A program made the position numbers and the translations under genes. From the NCBI GenBank assembly GCA_014529385.2, contig CM043967.1, forward strand, positions 9,747,501 through 9,811,500: DNA of 64,000 nt, written 5' to 3'. The notes under the pieces are model-generated. The model made no database searches. It was not told the DNA's origin and was given only the letters and a program-made list of their open reading frames with translations. This DNA is from Adiantum capillus-veneris. Its lineage: Eukaryota > Streptophyta > Polypodiopsida > Polypodiales > Pteridaceae. Positions within the stretch are counted from its first letter, which is position 1. Every line of letters begins with the position of its first letter. Shown here piece after piece: positions 46,430-59,100 of the stretch.

Positions 46430-49400
46430 GTTGTATCCGTCCTTCCCAGCTAATAAAGTTGTAAATCTACATGCTTTGTCATTGCCTGTTGCTACGCGCT
46501 ATTGACTAGTGCATCATTTTTCTTGTTGTTGAGGGAATCTTTGAATTAGGAATATGTTTTAGCACATTGCCATTAATATATAAGTACATAGAAAAACCAA
46601 ATTCACTTGTCACAATGCAAATCCTAATTCAAATTAAGCAAACCCAACGTAGTTTCCAAACTAGAATTTATATTTACGAAGTGTGAAAATTCAATGTTAT
46701 CTATTAGATCTAGGCCACATGCCTACACAAATCTAGTCATTAGTTTGAAACCCCTAAACCCCCAAGAGCCAAGTCGCACAGAGTATCAGTGGGGGGAGTG
46801 GGGGAAAGGGAGGCATTTGGCATGGACCAGGTCGCACCAAGAAACACAATGGAAAGCTCGTATTTTTTGCCATTAGGGAGTTGAGATAACAAGTTCTCAC
46901 GGGCAAGAGATAGTCAAGAAACAAGGAGATAATTTCCGCTGCTGAAAAATAGCCTAGCCCCTACCTTTTTTGTCATGCTAGTGAAACTCTAGTAGGGTTT
47001 CTATGTTTTAGACACACAATCTGGATTCTCTGGAGATGGTAAAGCTCTTCACCCCACTTCCCCCACTCGTACAAGGCGCGAGTGAGCTCTAAGAAAACAC
47101 CAATACACTAGGTGTTAGAGTCTGTGTCCTCATTGGGCGTATAGGATGCTCTGACCTTGAATCCGCAAAAGAAAAACTAGCACTACAAGAGGTTAGGGTA
47201 ACATGGACGTTCATAACCGATGTCCATGAATGGCTTTATATATGCTTTGTCATCGGTATGACTATCCCTTTTGATGGTATAAGCGTTCATATATATGCTA
47301 GTATGATTGTTGATAGAACACCAGAGTATGCATTGAGACTAGTGCTAATATTGACCACCATCTCTGTAAATTTTTTTGTGCATAGGACAAGTTTTCCCTC
47401 TACACTAGCTAATAAATGGCCTTCTAGCGCCACATTGGCAACCATTTGCATTAGCTACAGCAAGGTAACCACACTCTACCCAAACAAATCGAGCGATCCT
47501 CATGTTTTTCCTACCTAGCTTGATGTATATGGCCCCACATGAATTGCTACAAAAGCAAGCCATGAATATCTTGCTAGCACACACGACTCCTCCTCCAAAC
47601 CAATTGAAAGGTGGAAGGAAAAAAAAGTACTACCATACATGCATCCTTTGAAATTTAGGTTGACCACACAGCTACAAGAAAACTCATGAACGATAAATTG
47701 ACATCTCATTGACATGCACCTCTAAAGCTCATAACTATTTATGAAAAAATACAAGCAACAAAGCCACACCAAAATTACCAATAATTACGTAATAAACCAT
47801 AGAGCTTCAAATATCACAAATATTTCCATCAATTCAATGCAAAGCATAAGTACAACAACAAAAGGATTATGTAGCCAATGGATGCTGTGGCAAAACATAA
47901 GTATAATGTCAAACATATCTTGTAGCAAAATGTAACCACAATGAAAAAATCATTATATACCAGAACATAAACCTCTCATGTTAATGTGGCATTCCATATC
48001 ACCACTTACAAAAAAATCACTATGCATGCATGGAATATCACCAACTTGATCCATTACAAAAAACTAAAACAACTACCATCCACACTGATAATAAAAGTAC
48101 CTTTGATGCCACAATAATGTAGCATGTTGCAGAAGTCTACTAATATATAGACATCATCTAGAAAATGGATGCGGCATAATGGAAAGTGATCCTATTGCAA
48201 ACATAACACGAAACAATTATTTGGAGTCACAATGCATCATATCAAAGACCTAGAAAAAACCATATCAAAACATATCCCAGGGTCTCACCTCAAGGAAACT
48301 ACAACTAATCAACCTACATGCTTGGGTCTTGCTCCTTATACTCCAAAAGAGTGACATTCCATGTGCTACACTTATATATTTTGAGGTGGGCTCACCCCTT
48401 AGCTAACTCTTGTACAAAAAGAATGAATTGGATTTTGTATACGTACAGTTTACAAAACTCAAGCTGTAAATGGACAATAGCTCAATTAAAAGATAATCGC
48501 ACAAAATCTTATATCCATTGCTCCCAATATGCGAAGCACCAACATACTATACTACAATTTGAACGTTGTGGCCTCTCTCTATTAATTGTATCTATCAATG
48601 GTCACCTCCATCTTGTGCCTGATTTCCTCCCACTCCTCTATGTCCAAGTAGACATGCTTTGAAAGCCCCTTTGCATGTGCATCACAAGCCTACAAGCGAC
48701 AATGTCCCACACAATCTCGAGAGGACAAATGAATCCAAAGAGTGCTCAAAATCGAGTGTCCCTTGGCAGGTTTGAGCTTCACAAGAATGGAGTTGGTGAT
48801 GTAATTTTTGGCTTCTGTTTCTTGATTTGTCTATGGTTTCATGACGGTGTGACCAAACTATAGTATGAGGCATTGAATATGCCTCTTCATATGGTGTTCC
48901 CCCTCGAGACCGTGACTAGTGCTCCATCTACGACTCTATACAACTTGGAGGAGTCATGCTCATGTGCCACCCAAGGTGTACTAAGTGCAATTGGGGGTGT
49001 ATTTCAAAGGGTGGTTGCAGCAGACGATATGGATGGAGGTGTGCACTCTCAAAAATGGGCATCGATGGAGCCATCCATAGCATCCCTTTTACACTTATCT
49101 ACTGTCACTATTATAGGAGGATGTTTGCAAAATGGTTTGTAGCTCCTCCACGAGCGGAGCCAAATATAAATCCATGTTTTTTGCCTTGCAAGTGTCTCGA
49201 CTTGATAACTAGCAACAATGTCAAGTTACTGTTCTCCCAGGCAAACAGGCCATGGGCTTGAAGAAAAACTCCGAAGCCCAAATGTGTTAAATCCAACCAT
49301 TGCCATGAAAGGTCCCCAACCCAAAGACTGAGGTAACTTGATATTTAGGCCTTCCTTTGTTCTTAGGCTCCATTGATGACACCTTACTCCAATTGAGAGA

Positions 49401-51440
49401 AGGAAGGATACGAGCAACAAAAGCTAGGCAACACTCTCTCCTTCACAGTCATGGATGTAAGAATCCTATACCACAGGCCAAGTTGATAACTTGAAGGTGA
49501 TGATGGGAGCTAAAATTTTATTACAACTAGACTAAAGTCTCCACATACTAGGATATGTAGATGATATCTTTTTTCCCCATTTAAGGGCTCTTTAAGAGGC
49601 ATGTTTGCCATCCATAAACTACTAGATATGGTAGGAAGCTTATCCCTAAATAATAGCTAAAGTATCCATTTGATGGGTTCACCATCCATAGATGTAGTTC
49701 CAATTGCATACTAGTTTGGCATTTTTCACACTACGCTGGCCTATTCCTCTTGTTTCTAATTACTACCATGGTGTTAAGTATATATAATCAGGGCTTGTAT
49801 ATTAATTTCTACCACGATTCATTCATACAGGCCTTCAAACATCACTTAGTCAACTCTTTCTAAAAAATAAGACAGCTCTATCTTTTTAACAAAATAAAAA
49901 TCAAATGCTATAATTTTTCCATTATCGGCAAACTTTCTTTGTCTAACCAACTGAGCCTTTAGAAAGGTTTTCTTATTTGCTAGCTGCAAAGCCGGAATAA
50001 TCTTCCTCTTTTGCTAATCGATAGGGGTACTCACTTACCGTGAAATACAAGATTTGCTAACCATAGATCCACCAATTGTGGTATTTTATCACTAGCCACA
50101 AGTTTTCATTTGGCAAAAAGATACCTCCTTCTCAAGGGATGACTTTCAATAGTGAACAAACATGTTTAGACAATATGTTTATCAAATAGATCTTTCAAGT
50201 TAACTTTAAAAACATATGCTTGTCTCTTGTGATTTAAAAAAAAAAATCTTGATCGTTTTTTGGGACATCCTAGGCTTCCCATACTCAATTCAGCTTATGT
50301 ATGAACAATGCAAAAGTTGACAGCTTGACTACTAGGATACGGATGTAACAATGCTATTGTTGAGATTGGCTATCAACAACTTTGTTCACATATGCCGTAG
50401 GTTACGGGTTTGCTAGCGCTTCACACATGGCATTGTAGATTTGTGTATTCTTCCTCGGGGGGGGTGTCGGGGGGTCTCACATTGTGCACAAAAAAAAAGT
50501 CAATTAAAATTACTTGGATGTTAGTAAAAACAAGGAGGTATAGGAATGAAGAAATAAAAAAAGATGAATCCTTTGGGGAATCTTCTTCTCTCCTACCTCT
50601 ACATACAGTGAACTCAATGGTTTGCAAGACTAACATTGGGTACAAATATTGGCTATGGTGTGTGCATCTGATTGACCACTTCAATGCATGGAAAATACAT
50701 GATGCTTATACATTGATATGGCATCATCATCCAATCTTTACTATGTCTCTAAGCCTATGTTTAGATGCTATATTCTCTCATGTGGATTTACTGACATATG
50801 GCCTTGTTAGCCATGTTTGCTTCTCTGGTTGCTTTTGTATGTTTCTTTCCACTACTAGTTGGGAGAATTGACCCAAACTGCCCGATCGGACATTATAATG
50901 ATCATAGCTCATAAAGAGCACTTGAATAATAAAATCTACATAAATGTGATGTCCCTTTGCATAGGCTATAGATTGAGCGAGCTTTTGCCACCTGTTAACT
51001 ACAATAAACATATATTTATCAATTTCCATTACATACCTCTCCGTTAGAAATAAATTGTCCTCAATTGCAAATCTACTTTTAAACCATACTAGTAAAAAAT
51101 AATGGTTAAAATCATGTGTCAAAATAAAAGTCTTAAATCAAAAAAATGAATTTGCTTATGCCTGCCATCATCCACAAAGTGCATATTCTAGTGTCCCATA
51201 CCACTAAAATAAGCAGTATATGTCATATCCTGATCTATTAAGATATCATTGGTCACACTCATCATTCAGTAAATCAATTCTCATAAATCTTCAATTCCAT
51301 AAACACTATCATGACAGGAAATCATCATACATCAGATCCAAATATAAGTTCGATCAAATGCAAATATCTTCCATTTGATATCTGGGTAACCAAATCATAC
51401 TAAGGACAATGGTGGTCAACAACTGCAGTATGATTTTGTG
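46427..51440. other. About 5 kb without a recognised gene
   Basis: Open frames of 60-150 codons occur (for example 48318-48662, 48873-49142, 50410-50871), but none shows a domain, a conserved motif or a convincing exon structure. CACTACAAGAGGTTAGGG at 47185 resembles the terminus of a CACTA transposon, and the following ~100 bp have short inverted words (ATGGACGTTCAT...ATGTCCATGAAT). No matching right end was found. Confidence 0.35.
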
Positions 51441-51450
51441 ATTGATATTG

Positions 51451-51757
51451 CCTAAATCGACAAATCTACACCGATGAACGTGCTACCTAAATTGACAAAT
51501 TTGCACTAATGTTGCCAATTGATGGATCTGCATTTGGTTTGTGCTGTCTAAATTGACAAATATGCAATTGTGCTACATAAACCGGAGGATCTGCACTTAG
51601 CATTATGAATCTGTCAACATTTGATGTGCTACTTAAATCAACAAATTTGCACTCGTATTGCCTAAACCGGCAGATCTGCATGGATAATTGGTGTTCCTAA
51701 ATTGGAGAATCTACACCAAGATGAGTATTTACTCACTATGTAAATCGGCGAATCTAT
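51451..51757. repeat. Degenerate minisatellite, about nine 28-40-bp units
   Basis: The core CTAAATTGACAAATTTGCAC recurs with variation at about 51451, 51487, 51514, 51547, 51576, 51633, 51661, 51697 and 51737. Most units differ by several substitutions. Confidence 0.75.
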
Positions 51758-52797
51758 GTGCACATGCCCAATGCACTAGACAAAGCATGAAAAAGACAAA
51801 ACAACTACTACCTGTTTGGTACCCAATTGAAGTAGGTCAAAATGTTAAAGTATGTATCAAATGTTGACGATCATCCCAAATCAATTGAGCTCATGTGATA
51901 ATTTCATGACAAATCATGTCAGTTAAAGGTCCAATCAATGTAAGTACAAGCCATGATGTTAGAGATAATTGATTTTACAACTTATAACACAATGTAGATA
52001 AGTAAAAGAGCTCTGTCTTCTAAAAGTTTCTAGCGGTATTCTTGCTTGTTGCAAAATTACTTAGTGTATCCCCGGGGGATTCACTCTACATACAAAACGA
52101 GATGCCACCTGTGAAGGGACAACTTTGATAAAACCCCTATAGATGGCTCATATTAGAAAATATGACCCCCCTTTCTATGCTTATACGATAGTCAATGAAG
52201 AAAACTATCATACCCCTATCTTACATAAATTAAATAAAATGTGCATTAAAAAGATGGGGGATTTTCATAAAAGAAGATGTTGTAAAAAGTGATACAAAAA
52301 TTGGAGATGTTAAGATAAAGATGGAAGTAGAATAAGAAATATGATGGTGCATTATAAATGGCATTTGGGCCTATAGAGAGGAAAAATTATTGAAGAGAGA
52401 ATGATTTTGTTTGATCTATTATTAATATAATACATGCAAAAATTGCGTACCTGGAGGTTCTTTGAAGAAGTAGATAGTAATCAAACGGATATGGCAAGCC
52501 ACCTAAGTTAAATCTGTGTACAAATGATTTGAACTTTAAATTAAATTAGTAGATGCATTTAGGAGCATTATGGAGTGTGGTAGAGTCTTGTATAAGAGAG
52601 TTATCATGCTAAAACAACTCTATACTATAGATTACAAGTTAGTCTGGATGTTTGACTATGTAACAAGCACATAATTTATGTTAGAATATTATAGAATATT
52701 TCTAGTGTAGTATCACCTCAATGCCACTAAGTGAGTTTGTAAAAGTAAAAGGAAAAGGATCGCATAATGAAAGAGATATATAAATATGTAGATTGGT
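51758..52797. other. No gene recognised; AT-rich
   Basis: Nothing recognisable on either strand. Confidence 0.4.
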
Positions 52798-52982
52798 TTA
52801 GAACTTGCGATAGTCAGCAGATATTGGACTTGTTTCAAAGTGGTATCAATCTCATACAATAACTACACATGAAAGACTAATCATACCAGTTAGAACTTGC
52901 GGTAGTCAGTAGATATTTGACTTGTTTCAAAGTGGTACCAATCTCATACAATAACTACACATGAAAGACTAATCATACCAGT
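52798..52982. repeat. Tandem duplication, 92-bp period, two copies
   Basis: TTAGAACTTGCGRTAGTCAG starts each unit and both run to CTAATCATACCAGT. The copies differ at about five positions. Confidence 0.92.
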
Positions 52983-53082
52983 TGTAGTTAGGGGCCGATT
53001 TACTTAGTGGACTTGTTTCATGTTAGCAATGTTCTTCTAAAGTGTGTTCTAGTACATAAATTCTTATTGGTTTCAACTACAG

Positions 53083-53482
53083 GCGAGGCAACAAAGGATC
53101 TTGGAGAAGAGGCCCATGCTATGGAGGTGGGTGAAGTGAAGGGCCTGTCAAGGAGAAGGGTAAATCAACAAAGGAGCTTGGAGAAGAGCCACTTGCCACA
53201 GAGGTGTGGGTGAAGGTGAAGGGTGTTCTAGGGAGGAGGGTAAATCCAAAGGCTATGCAACAAAATGTAAGTACACCGTAACTTATCCGAGGTAGTGTAC
53301 AATTTGGAAGTGGATTGACATTGTTTATTGATGATGTCTTTGTTTTAGGTTTTACAGGTGCCTCTACCAATGTCATAAGAGAATCAAGCTTGGATGTTGT
53401 GGTAGAGTCTATTGTGAGAGAAATAGAGCATCACAAGGACCCTCTCACAAGACCATTGGAAGTGCATGATGACCTTTTCTTG
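53083..53482 (+). other. Possible exon-like segments with a coding-type duplication
   Basis: After an acceptor-like TTTCAACTACAG (53071-53082), two ~78-bp units read TKDLGEEAHAMEVGEVKG and, in another frame, TKELGEEPLATEVWVKVKG. A donor-like ATGTAAGTAC follows near 53268, then an acceptor-like TTTGTTTTAG (53349) and a frame TGASTNVIRESSLDVVVES, ending at a donor-like CTTGGTAACA. No family is recognised, so this may be chance or the remains of a gene. Confidence 0.3.
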
Positions 53483-53530
53483 GTAACATGTTTTCCTTTC
53501 ATCCAAAGACTAGAGCAACCAAGGTGGTGA

Positions 53531-54233
53531 CTAGGAAAATGAAAAAGAGAAATTGTTTGACTGTATATCCCATATTTTTATATGTAGCCAATTTTAATGA
53601 AGAAATGTTCTCCAGTTTTGTCAATTCTGCGTGTTTCATCTTTTATTAGTCTCATTTTGTTTATTTAGACTACTCTTATATGAGTAGGTAGTGTATGCCA
53701 ACCCCCACCAAGTAGGCTCCTAATTCTAGACCTTAATGGAGTCTTGTTGATGAACAGATGGTTCTTCAAGAATGCTCCTGTTTCACACAAAACAAAATTG
53801 TAAAAAGTGGGCAATCATATGATTTCCTTATGGCCCGGTTGGCATGGGTTCTTGAAGTAGGTTGGTAAATATGTTTCACTAGGAATTTGGTCATCATCAG
53901 TGATAGAGAAGAATGGCTCTCCCCTTGTTGACCTTATTGATAACGAAGCTCAAAAGAATGGTTGTGCTATCGATTGGGAGTTTCACGTGTTCCAATCCAT
54001 GTGTGTTAAATGAAGTGGTGTCCACCACCTAAAATGGTAGGGTGAACTTCTACTTCTAAATCCATTTACTTCTCTTAGCGATTTAAGGTACCCTTATGAA
54101 TCTATGCAAACACTACTAATAGACGACACTCTAGAAAAGGGGCAATCCCCGAGTTTACCAACGACTTCATCTGGTAATCTCTCTCTCTCTATAGTTTCCT
54201 ACGACATTAAAACTCTCTTCTTATTCTTCTTCT

Positions 54234-54237
<4 letters not shown>
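53531..54237. other. No gene recognised
   Basis: Nothing recognisable on either strand; CT-rich at the right edge. Confidence 0.35.

Positions 54238-54298
<61 letters not shown>
54238..54298. repeat. (TC)n array
   Basis: An uninterrupted TC run of about 61 bp. Confidence 0.97.
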
Positions 54299-54383
54299 GT
54301 ACTCTCTTGAGAAACAGGTCTTGAGTTCAAGACTCCTCAGTTAGTTCTTTGAGGTCTTTTGGGATTGTTGCTACAACCTTGAA

Positions 54384-54487
54384 GCATCTCACCTTTATCA
54401 TACAATGGAGACTCTAGCAATGATGAGATTTCAGAGCATCTCACCTTTATCATACAGTGGAGACTCTAGCAATAATGAGATTTCAAT
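54384..54487. repeat. Tandem duplication, 52-bp period, two copies
   Basis: GCATCTCACCTTTATCATAC opens each unit (54384 and 54436). The units differ at two positions. Confidence 0.93.
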
Positions 54488-55463
54488 ATTATTATTAACC
54501 TACCTCAAGGAATTAGCTAGTTTCAAGGGCACAACACTAGAATTTGTAAATGCTAATCCATATGATTGGTTCAGGATGACTATTGCTGTAAAGATACAAT
54601 CCAAGACTCTCATGTAGGTCTTAAGGGATACTTTTCTTTGGGGACTTGATTGGAAACATCCTTACTTGAAATTTGTTATGTCAATTGTTTTAGCAGAATC
54701 CTTGGCTATTAACTACAAAGAGTTCACCCAACGACTTGTCGACAACAGTACAAGATAGGCTCAAGGATTTGTTAGGAGTATCAACAAATGGAAAAACCAG
54801 CTTTGAAACCTACTTAGATAATGGTTGTACATGTTCTCATGAAGAACACATTTTTGTATATGGCCCACTGTGGTAGTTTACACACAGAAGACTATACACA
54901 TCCTTTTGTAAATCCCTTTTTTGAAACATACATATAGTATAACACATCTTGTTTGCGAAACCCTTTTTTGTATTTAGATATCATGAAACACACCTCCTTT
55001 TGGTTCAAAGGTGCAGTTTAAAAAAGAGGAAAAGTGACAATAGCAATTGTAAATGATAGACAATGCTTTGTAGATAGGACTTAAGTACATAGTGTGTACA
55101 TTCTATGCATTTGACTTGAGAATCTGACAATATAGGTGTTCGTTTCACAAGATAAGAGGACACTTGGCACAACTAATGCAAAAAAATAGTTAGGAAAATT
55201 ACATTTCACATTGCACAAACAGGTAATACAAAATTGTTGGCTGTAATTTGCTTGTTCCACATTCCAAACTCTGTTGCTTCAGTGATACAAATTTTAGTAG
55301 CTACATTATCAAGTTCTCAATTATTCTTGCATCTTCTTCTAATGGAACATAGAAAACACCTTTGTGTCTCTTCACTTTATATGCAGCCTGAGGTATTTGA
55401 AACTTGATATGTATGACAATTCAAGATGGGACAATAGCTTTGGGTCCCTCAAGATAGCATAAC
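54488..55463. other. No gene recognised
   Basis: A short frame near 54500-54780 (for example TLEFVNANPYDWF, then FTQRLVDNSTR) looks protein-like but has stops and no family I can name. Confidence 0.35.
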
Positions 55464-56212
55464 TCACTTCCCTTCATGGGATCTTTTGATAGTGCACACC
55501 ACAGTGACGACTTTCTCCCTCACATCAAAAAAATTACCCCAATCATCTTGTAATGGGGCAATCATTCTATGCTTCAACTTTTTGCACATTATCACATAGT
55601 ATGGTACATTTTTTGCATTCACTTCTTCCGTGCAAACTATGAAATTGTCACCAACCTCCACAAGATCACCCAACAATGCATTGCATGGAACACATCTTAA
55701 TCTTGGTGCAAACTCTCTATTGGGTTGCTTTGCAGTCATTGGTATGAGCCTCTGCAACTACCATGGTCCAATATGATTAAGATTTGTGCATTGATCACAA
55801 TCCTCTTGAATGCAAAATGTACAAAAGCAAGAGATAGACCTGAAGAGAACCTATGTTGAGCCTTTTTTGTGGCGAATCCATAAATTGAATGGAAGTTTTG
55901 TGCACCCTTCCACTTTGTTTTTTGGTTCACATCTTTAGCCTTTACCAGAACAAACCTCCTCCTTGCCTTATGAGTGGTAGTCAAGATTGCTACAAGATAG
56001 TTGGTAGCATCTTTTGCATTTTGAAGCTTTTCTCCATCCTCCTTCAATTGCTTGGCTGCTGTGAGTGCGTGCTTCACAACTGGTCCAACTCCATCATGTT
56101 CACTCTTTCCATGCCCTAAGCCAAAATAGTGGTGGTGCATGCATACTCCTGTCATGGTGAAATACGTATGTGAAGTAGCCTTCAAGAAAGTTCTACCTTT
56201 AGAAAACCCCAA
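55464..56212 (-). pseudogene. Transposase-like protein, C-terminal part (HGK-DG motif family)
   Basis: The first block (56212-55736) carries HHHYFGLGHGKSEHDGVGPV then VKHALTAAKQLKEDGEKLQN. This resembles the 'W.FF...HGKg.cDg.G..vK' signature of a widespread group of uncharacterised transposon-derived proteins in plants and animals. The second block (55757-55464) holds the C-terminal region (YYVIMCKKLKHRM, then DDWGNFFDV) in another frame. Together with blocks at 56.28-57.09 and 59.64-60.05 kb on the same strand it outlines one degraded gene. Recognition is from memory of the family pattern. Function in this copy is unlikely. Confidence 0.6.
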
Positions 56213-56281
56213 TTGTTAACAGACAAATAAATGAACAAAAAATTGTAGGTAGACAAAGAAATGAGCACACATATACTTACC

Positions 56282-57095
56282 TGCCTATGAGATAAAAAGA
56301 CTACTTGGCTTTGAATTGTGATACAGCTTCGCTAGACCATACCAAATACCTAATAAATGTTTTCCCTGCTCTTGTTATAGATACCCATGGTGTAATGACA
56401 AGTAGTGGTGGACAAACAAGGTGACATATTGTTTATCATCAGAGACATAAAAAATACACTCCTTTACTAGCTCACCTTCTTCCCACCAGTAGCATATATG
56501 CGCAAGAATTATACATTGCTCATTGTACCAATGCATTGATTGTACCTCATTTTGTAATTGGAAAGTGTAATCCTCAGCAAATTTCTACCATTGACACCAC
56601 AACATTGTTTGGAATGTGTGCCAAATAGGGGCTATAAAAGTTAGCAAGTTATGAGTCAGGTATTGAACCAAAGGGAGACACTTGGATTTGATTTTAGATA
56701 CGTCATTACATGTTTGCCTTGGTATTTACGGTCTGCAACATTGAAGCAATTGTCTCCCTATTCATTCTTTGAATTGTGAGTGTTTTCACTGGACCCTAAA
56801 GTTGTGTGCTGATGTTGAAATTGCCCAATCAATAATGATGGAGTTGTCTCCTTATACACCATGTTGATTCTTTTTTTCTCACCTCTCCTTTTGGATTTCT
56901 ACATGATGTATTCATATGCTCTCCACTTCACTATGCATGATTCACTCTCATCTAGCACTTGTGGACAAAAATTGATCCTAGATACACCACAATGCTTGCA
57001 TTGCCCTTGCGAGCAGGACTTCTCATGCCACTGGCAACCATCCTTCTTTAAACATAATGTAAATGTCCATAGGTCTTTGATAGATTAAGTACCCT
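56282..57095 (-). pseudogene. Transposase-like protein, middle part
   Basis: The minus-strand reading starts with a Cys-rich segment (KDGCQWHEKSCSQGQCKHCG, then SRINFCPQ) and WRAYEYI. After stops and frame changes it reaches FAEDYTFQLQNEVQSMHWYN and YVSDDKQYVTLFVHHYL. These resemble the family blocks 'DFAENYs...Q.E.Qs.HW' and 'iSDd..HD..fV'. The block ends at a donor-like AGGCAGGTAAGT near 56281, consistent with an intron before the HGK-DG exon. Multiple stops show it is degraded. Confidence 0.55.
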
Positions 57096-57359
57096 TCATT
57101 GCATGGCCTGTTGTTTCCCCTACTAGCTATCAAACATCACATGGGCAATCAAAATTTGAGGTATGCAAGGCAGATCTTATTTTGTTAATGTCTGGCATAA
57201 GAAACTCTATGTGTGTATGATAGATACAACAACAAGTCTTTCTCTCCTTAAATTCCTCACATAGTAGGGCTTTAGCTTTTAGATTGACCTTCATTCAATG
57301 AATCATTCAAGATGCTCCTATGTGAATCTACTAAAGAACTCCATCTGCATATAATCAAC

Positions 57360-59100
57360 AAACACTACTATATGAGGATTATTAATACTATATGAAATAC
57401 TAATACTACATTGTCCCACATCCCATATGAGGAGTGTTAATTGAGCTAAGACTATTGTCTCCTTAGTAAAAGCCATAGAAAGGTGCCAATATTGATAGTA
57501 CTCATAGTACTAAGAGTACTATGAGTATCCCTTACAATACTCACACAACCTCCACTGATAACACATCAAATTGAGTATTATTCATACCATAGAGGATTAT
57601 TAATACTATTTGAAATACTAGTATTACATTGTCTCCATAGTAAGCTCCATAGAAAGGTGTCAGTACTAAAAATATTCATAGTGCTTAGAGTACTTTTGAG
57701 TATCCCTTACAATACTTACAATTCTCCATCGATAACACATACCATAGAGGATTATTACTATGTGCAATACTAATACTATATCATCTCACATCCATTTGGA
57801 GAATGTCATTAGAAATCTAGTTTTCTAAGACTATTGTCTCCATAGTAAGCTCCATAGAAAGGTGCTAGTACTAATAGTACTAGCACCATTTGGAGTGTCA
57901 GTAGAAATCTAGTTTTCTAAGACTATTGTCTCCATAGTAAGCTCCATAGAAAGGTGCTAGTACTAATAGTACTCATAATACTCACATTACTATGAGTACC
58001 CCTTATAATACTCACACAATCTTCATCGATAACACATACCATAGAGGATGCTCAATAGCTCGGGGGGTGCATTATGTAATCATGTTAATGTATAGCATAA
58101 TTTTGATAGGAGGGGTCTTAAAATGCAAAAAATCTAGGCAATTTAACAGAGATACATAAAATATGGGGTTTTTATATTCAATTTGGAAAAAAATCTTAAA
58201 ATAAGGGGTCATTTTATTCATTTAGACATGTTAGAAGAGGGGTTTTTTAAATACCCCATGAACGCTATATAGGGGGGTACTGAAGGGTGAACCCCGAGCT
58301 GAATAACAAGCACAAGTAATAGTAGTATTTTTTTGTCTCTAGGAGTCAATAGTATTAATAAAAACTTTCATTTGTATTGCCCCATAGTGTTCATAGTCTT
58401 AATAGTATCCCATTCAACGCTCACAACATGTCCAATGATAGCACAAGCCATAGAGGATGCTCAACAGTAAGCAAACACAACTTGTAGTATTATAAGTGAT
58501 TTCACTCTTGATGCCCCATAGTACCCATGGTACTGATACTACTAAAGGAACTTTTATGTCCTACTGCGATCATTTTTACAGTATTCATAGTACTAAAAGA
58601 TTTCCATGGAATATTCTAGTGTGTTGAATGACAACACATACCATAGAGGATGCTTACGAGGAAGCAACAATATTATTAATACTTTCAATTCCAATGCCCC
58701 ATAAGCCTAATAGTATCAATAGACACTATCAATTTCATTTCCCAATAGTACTCATAGTACTATGTGAAATACTCATAGTAGTTGCACTGACACAAATACC
58801 ATATAACTATAGTGCTATGGTATACTGCACATTAAAGAATACGTAGTTGCAGTGACACAAATACCATAAAAGGGTAGTATTCTCGTATGTTGCACATTAA
58901 AAACATACAATTCTTTTAGTTCGTAAAGTTTCAATCTCAATGCATCATAGGAGTGTGTCTTAAATATTAGTATTACCAGAATATGCCCAATACTAAGAGC
59001 ACCCTCTACAATATTGGTAGTAATACACTAGGATACACACACCATTCAAGGTATCACTATAGTACTTCTAGAGAACTACTTACATAGGATGAAGCGTGAA
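57360..59100. repeat. Degenerate array rich in TAGTACT words and short palindromes
   Basis: Units of very roughly 90-210 bp share CTCCATAGTAAGCTCCATAG, AAAGGTGCTAGTACTAATAG, CTCATAGTAC, ATCGATAACACATACCATAG and AGAGGAT. Anchors recur near 57456, 57633, 57840 and 57935, and CCATAGAGGAT recurs near 57592, 57732, 58040, 58450 and 58642. A near-perfect hairpin lies at 57498-57528 (arm GTACTCATAGTACT, 3-base loop). The array lies in the gap between two blocks of the transposase-like gene. Confidence 0.75.
58058..58299. mobile_element. Candidate 242-bp MITE inside the array
   Basis: GCTCGGGG at the left end and CCCCGAGC at the right end are inverted repeats. TCAATA (58052-58057) and TGAATA (58300-58305) flank it as a possible target duplication with one mismatch. 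The inside is AT-rich, non-coding, and unlike the surrounding TAGTACT repeats. Confidence 0.5.

Noticed and set aside
48318-50871. Open frames of 90-150 codons (48318-48662, 48873-49142, 50410-50871) as host genes
   Set aside because: No domain, motif or exon structure is recognisable, and such lengths are expected by chance in 5 kb read in six frames.
54300-54330. tRNA-like box B (GAGTTCAAGACTC) after the (TC)n array
   Set aside because: No box A at the proper distance and no target duplication were found; the word is a short palindrome that can arise by chance.
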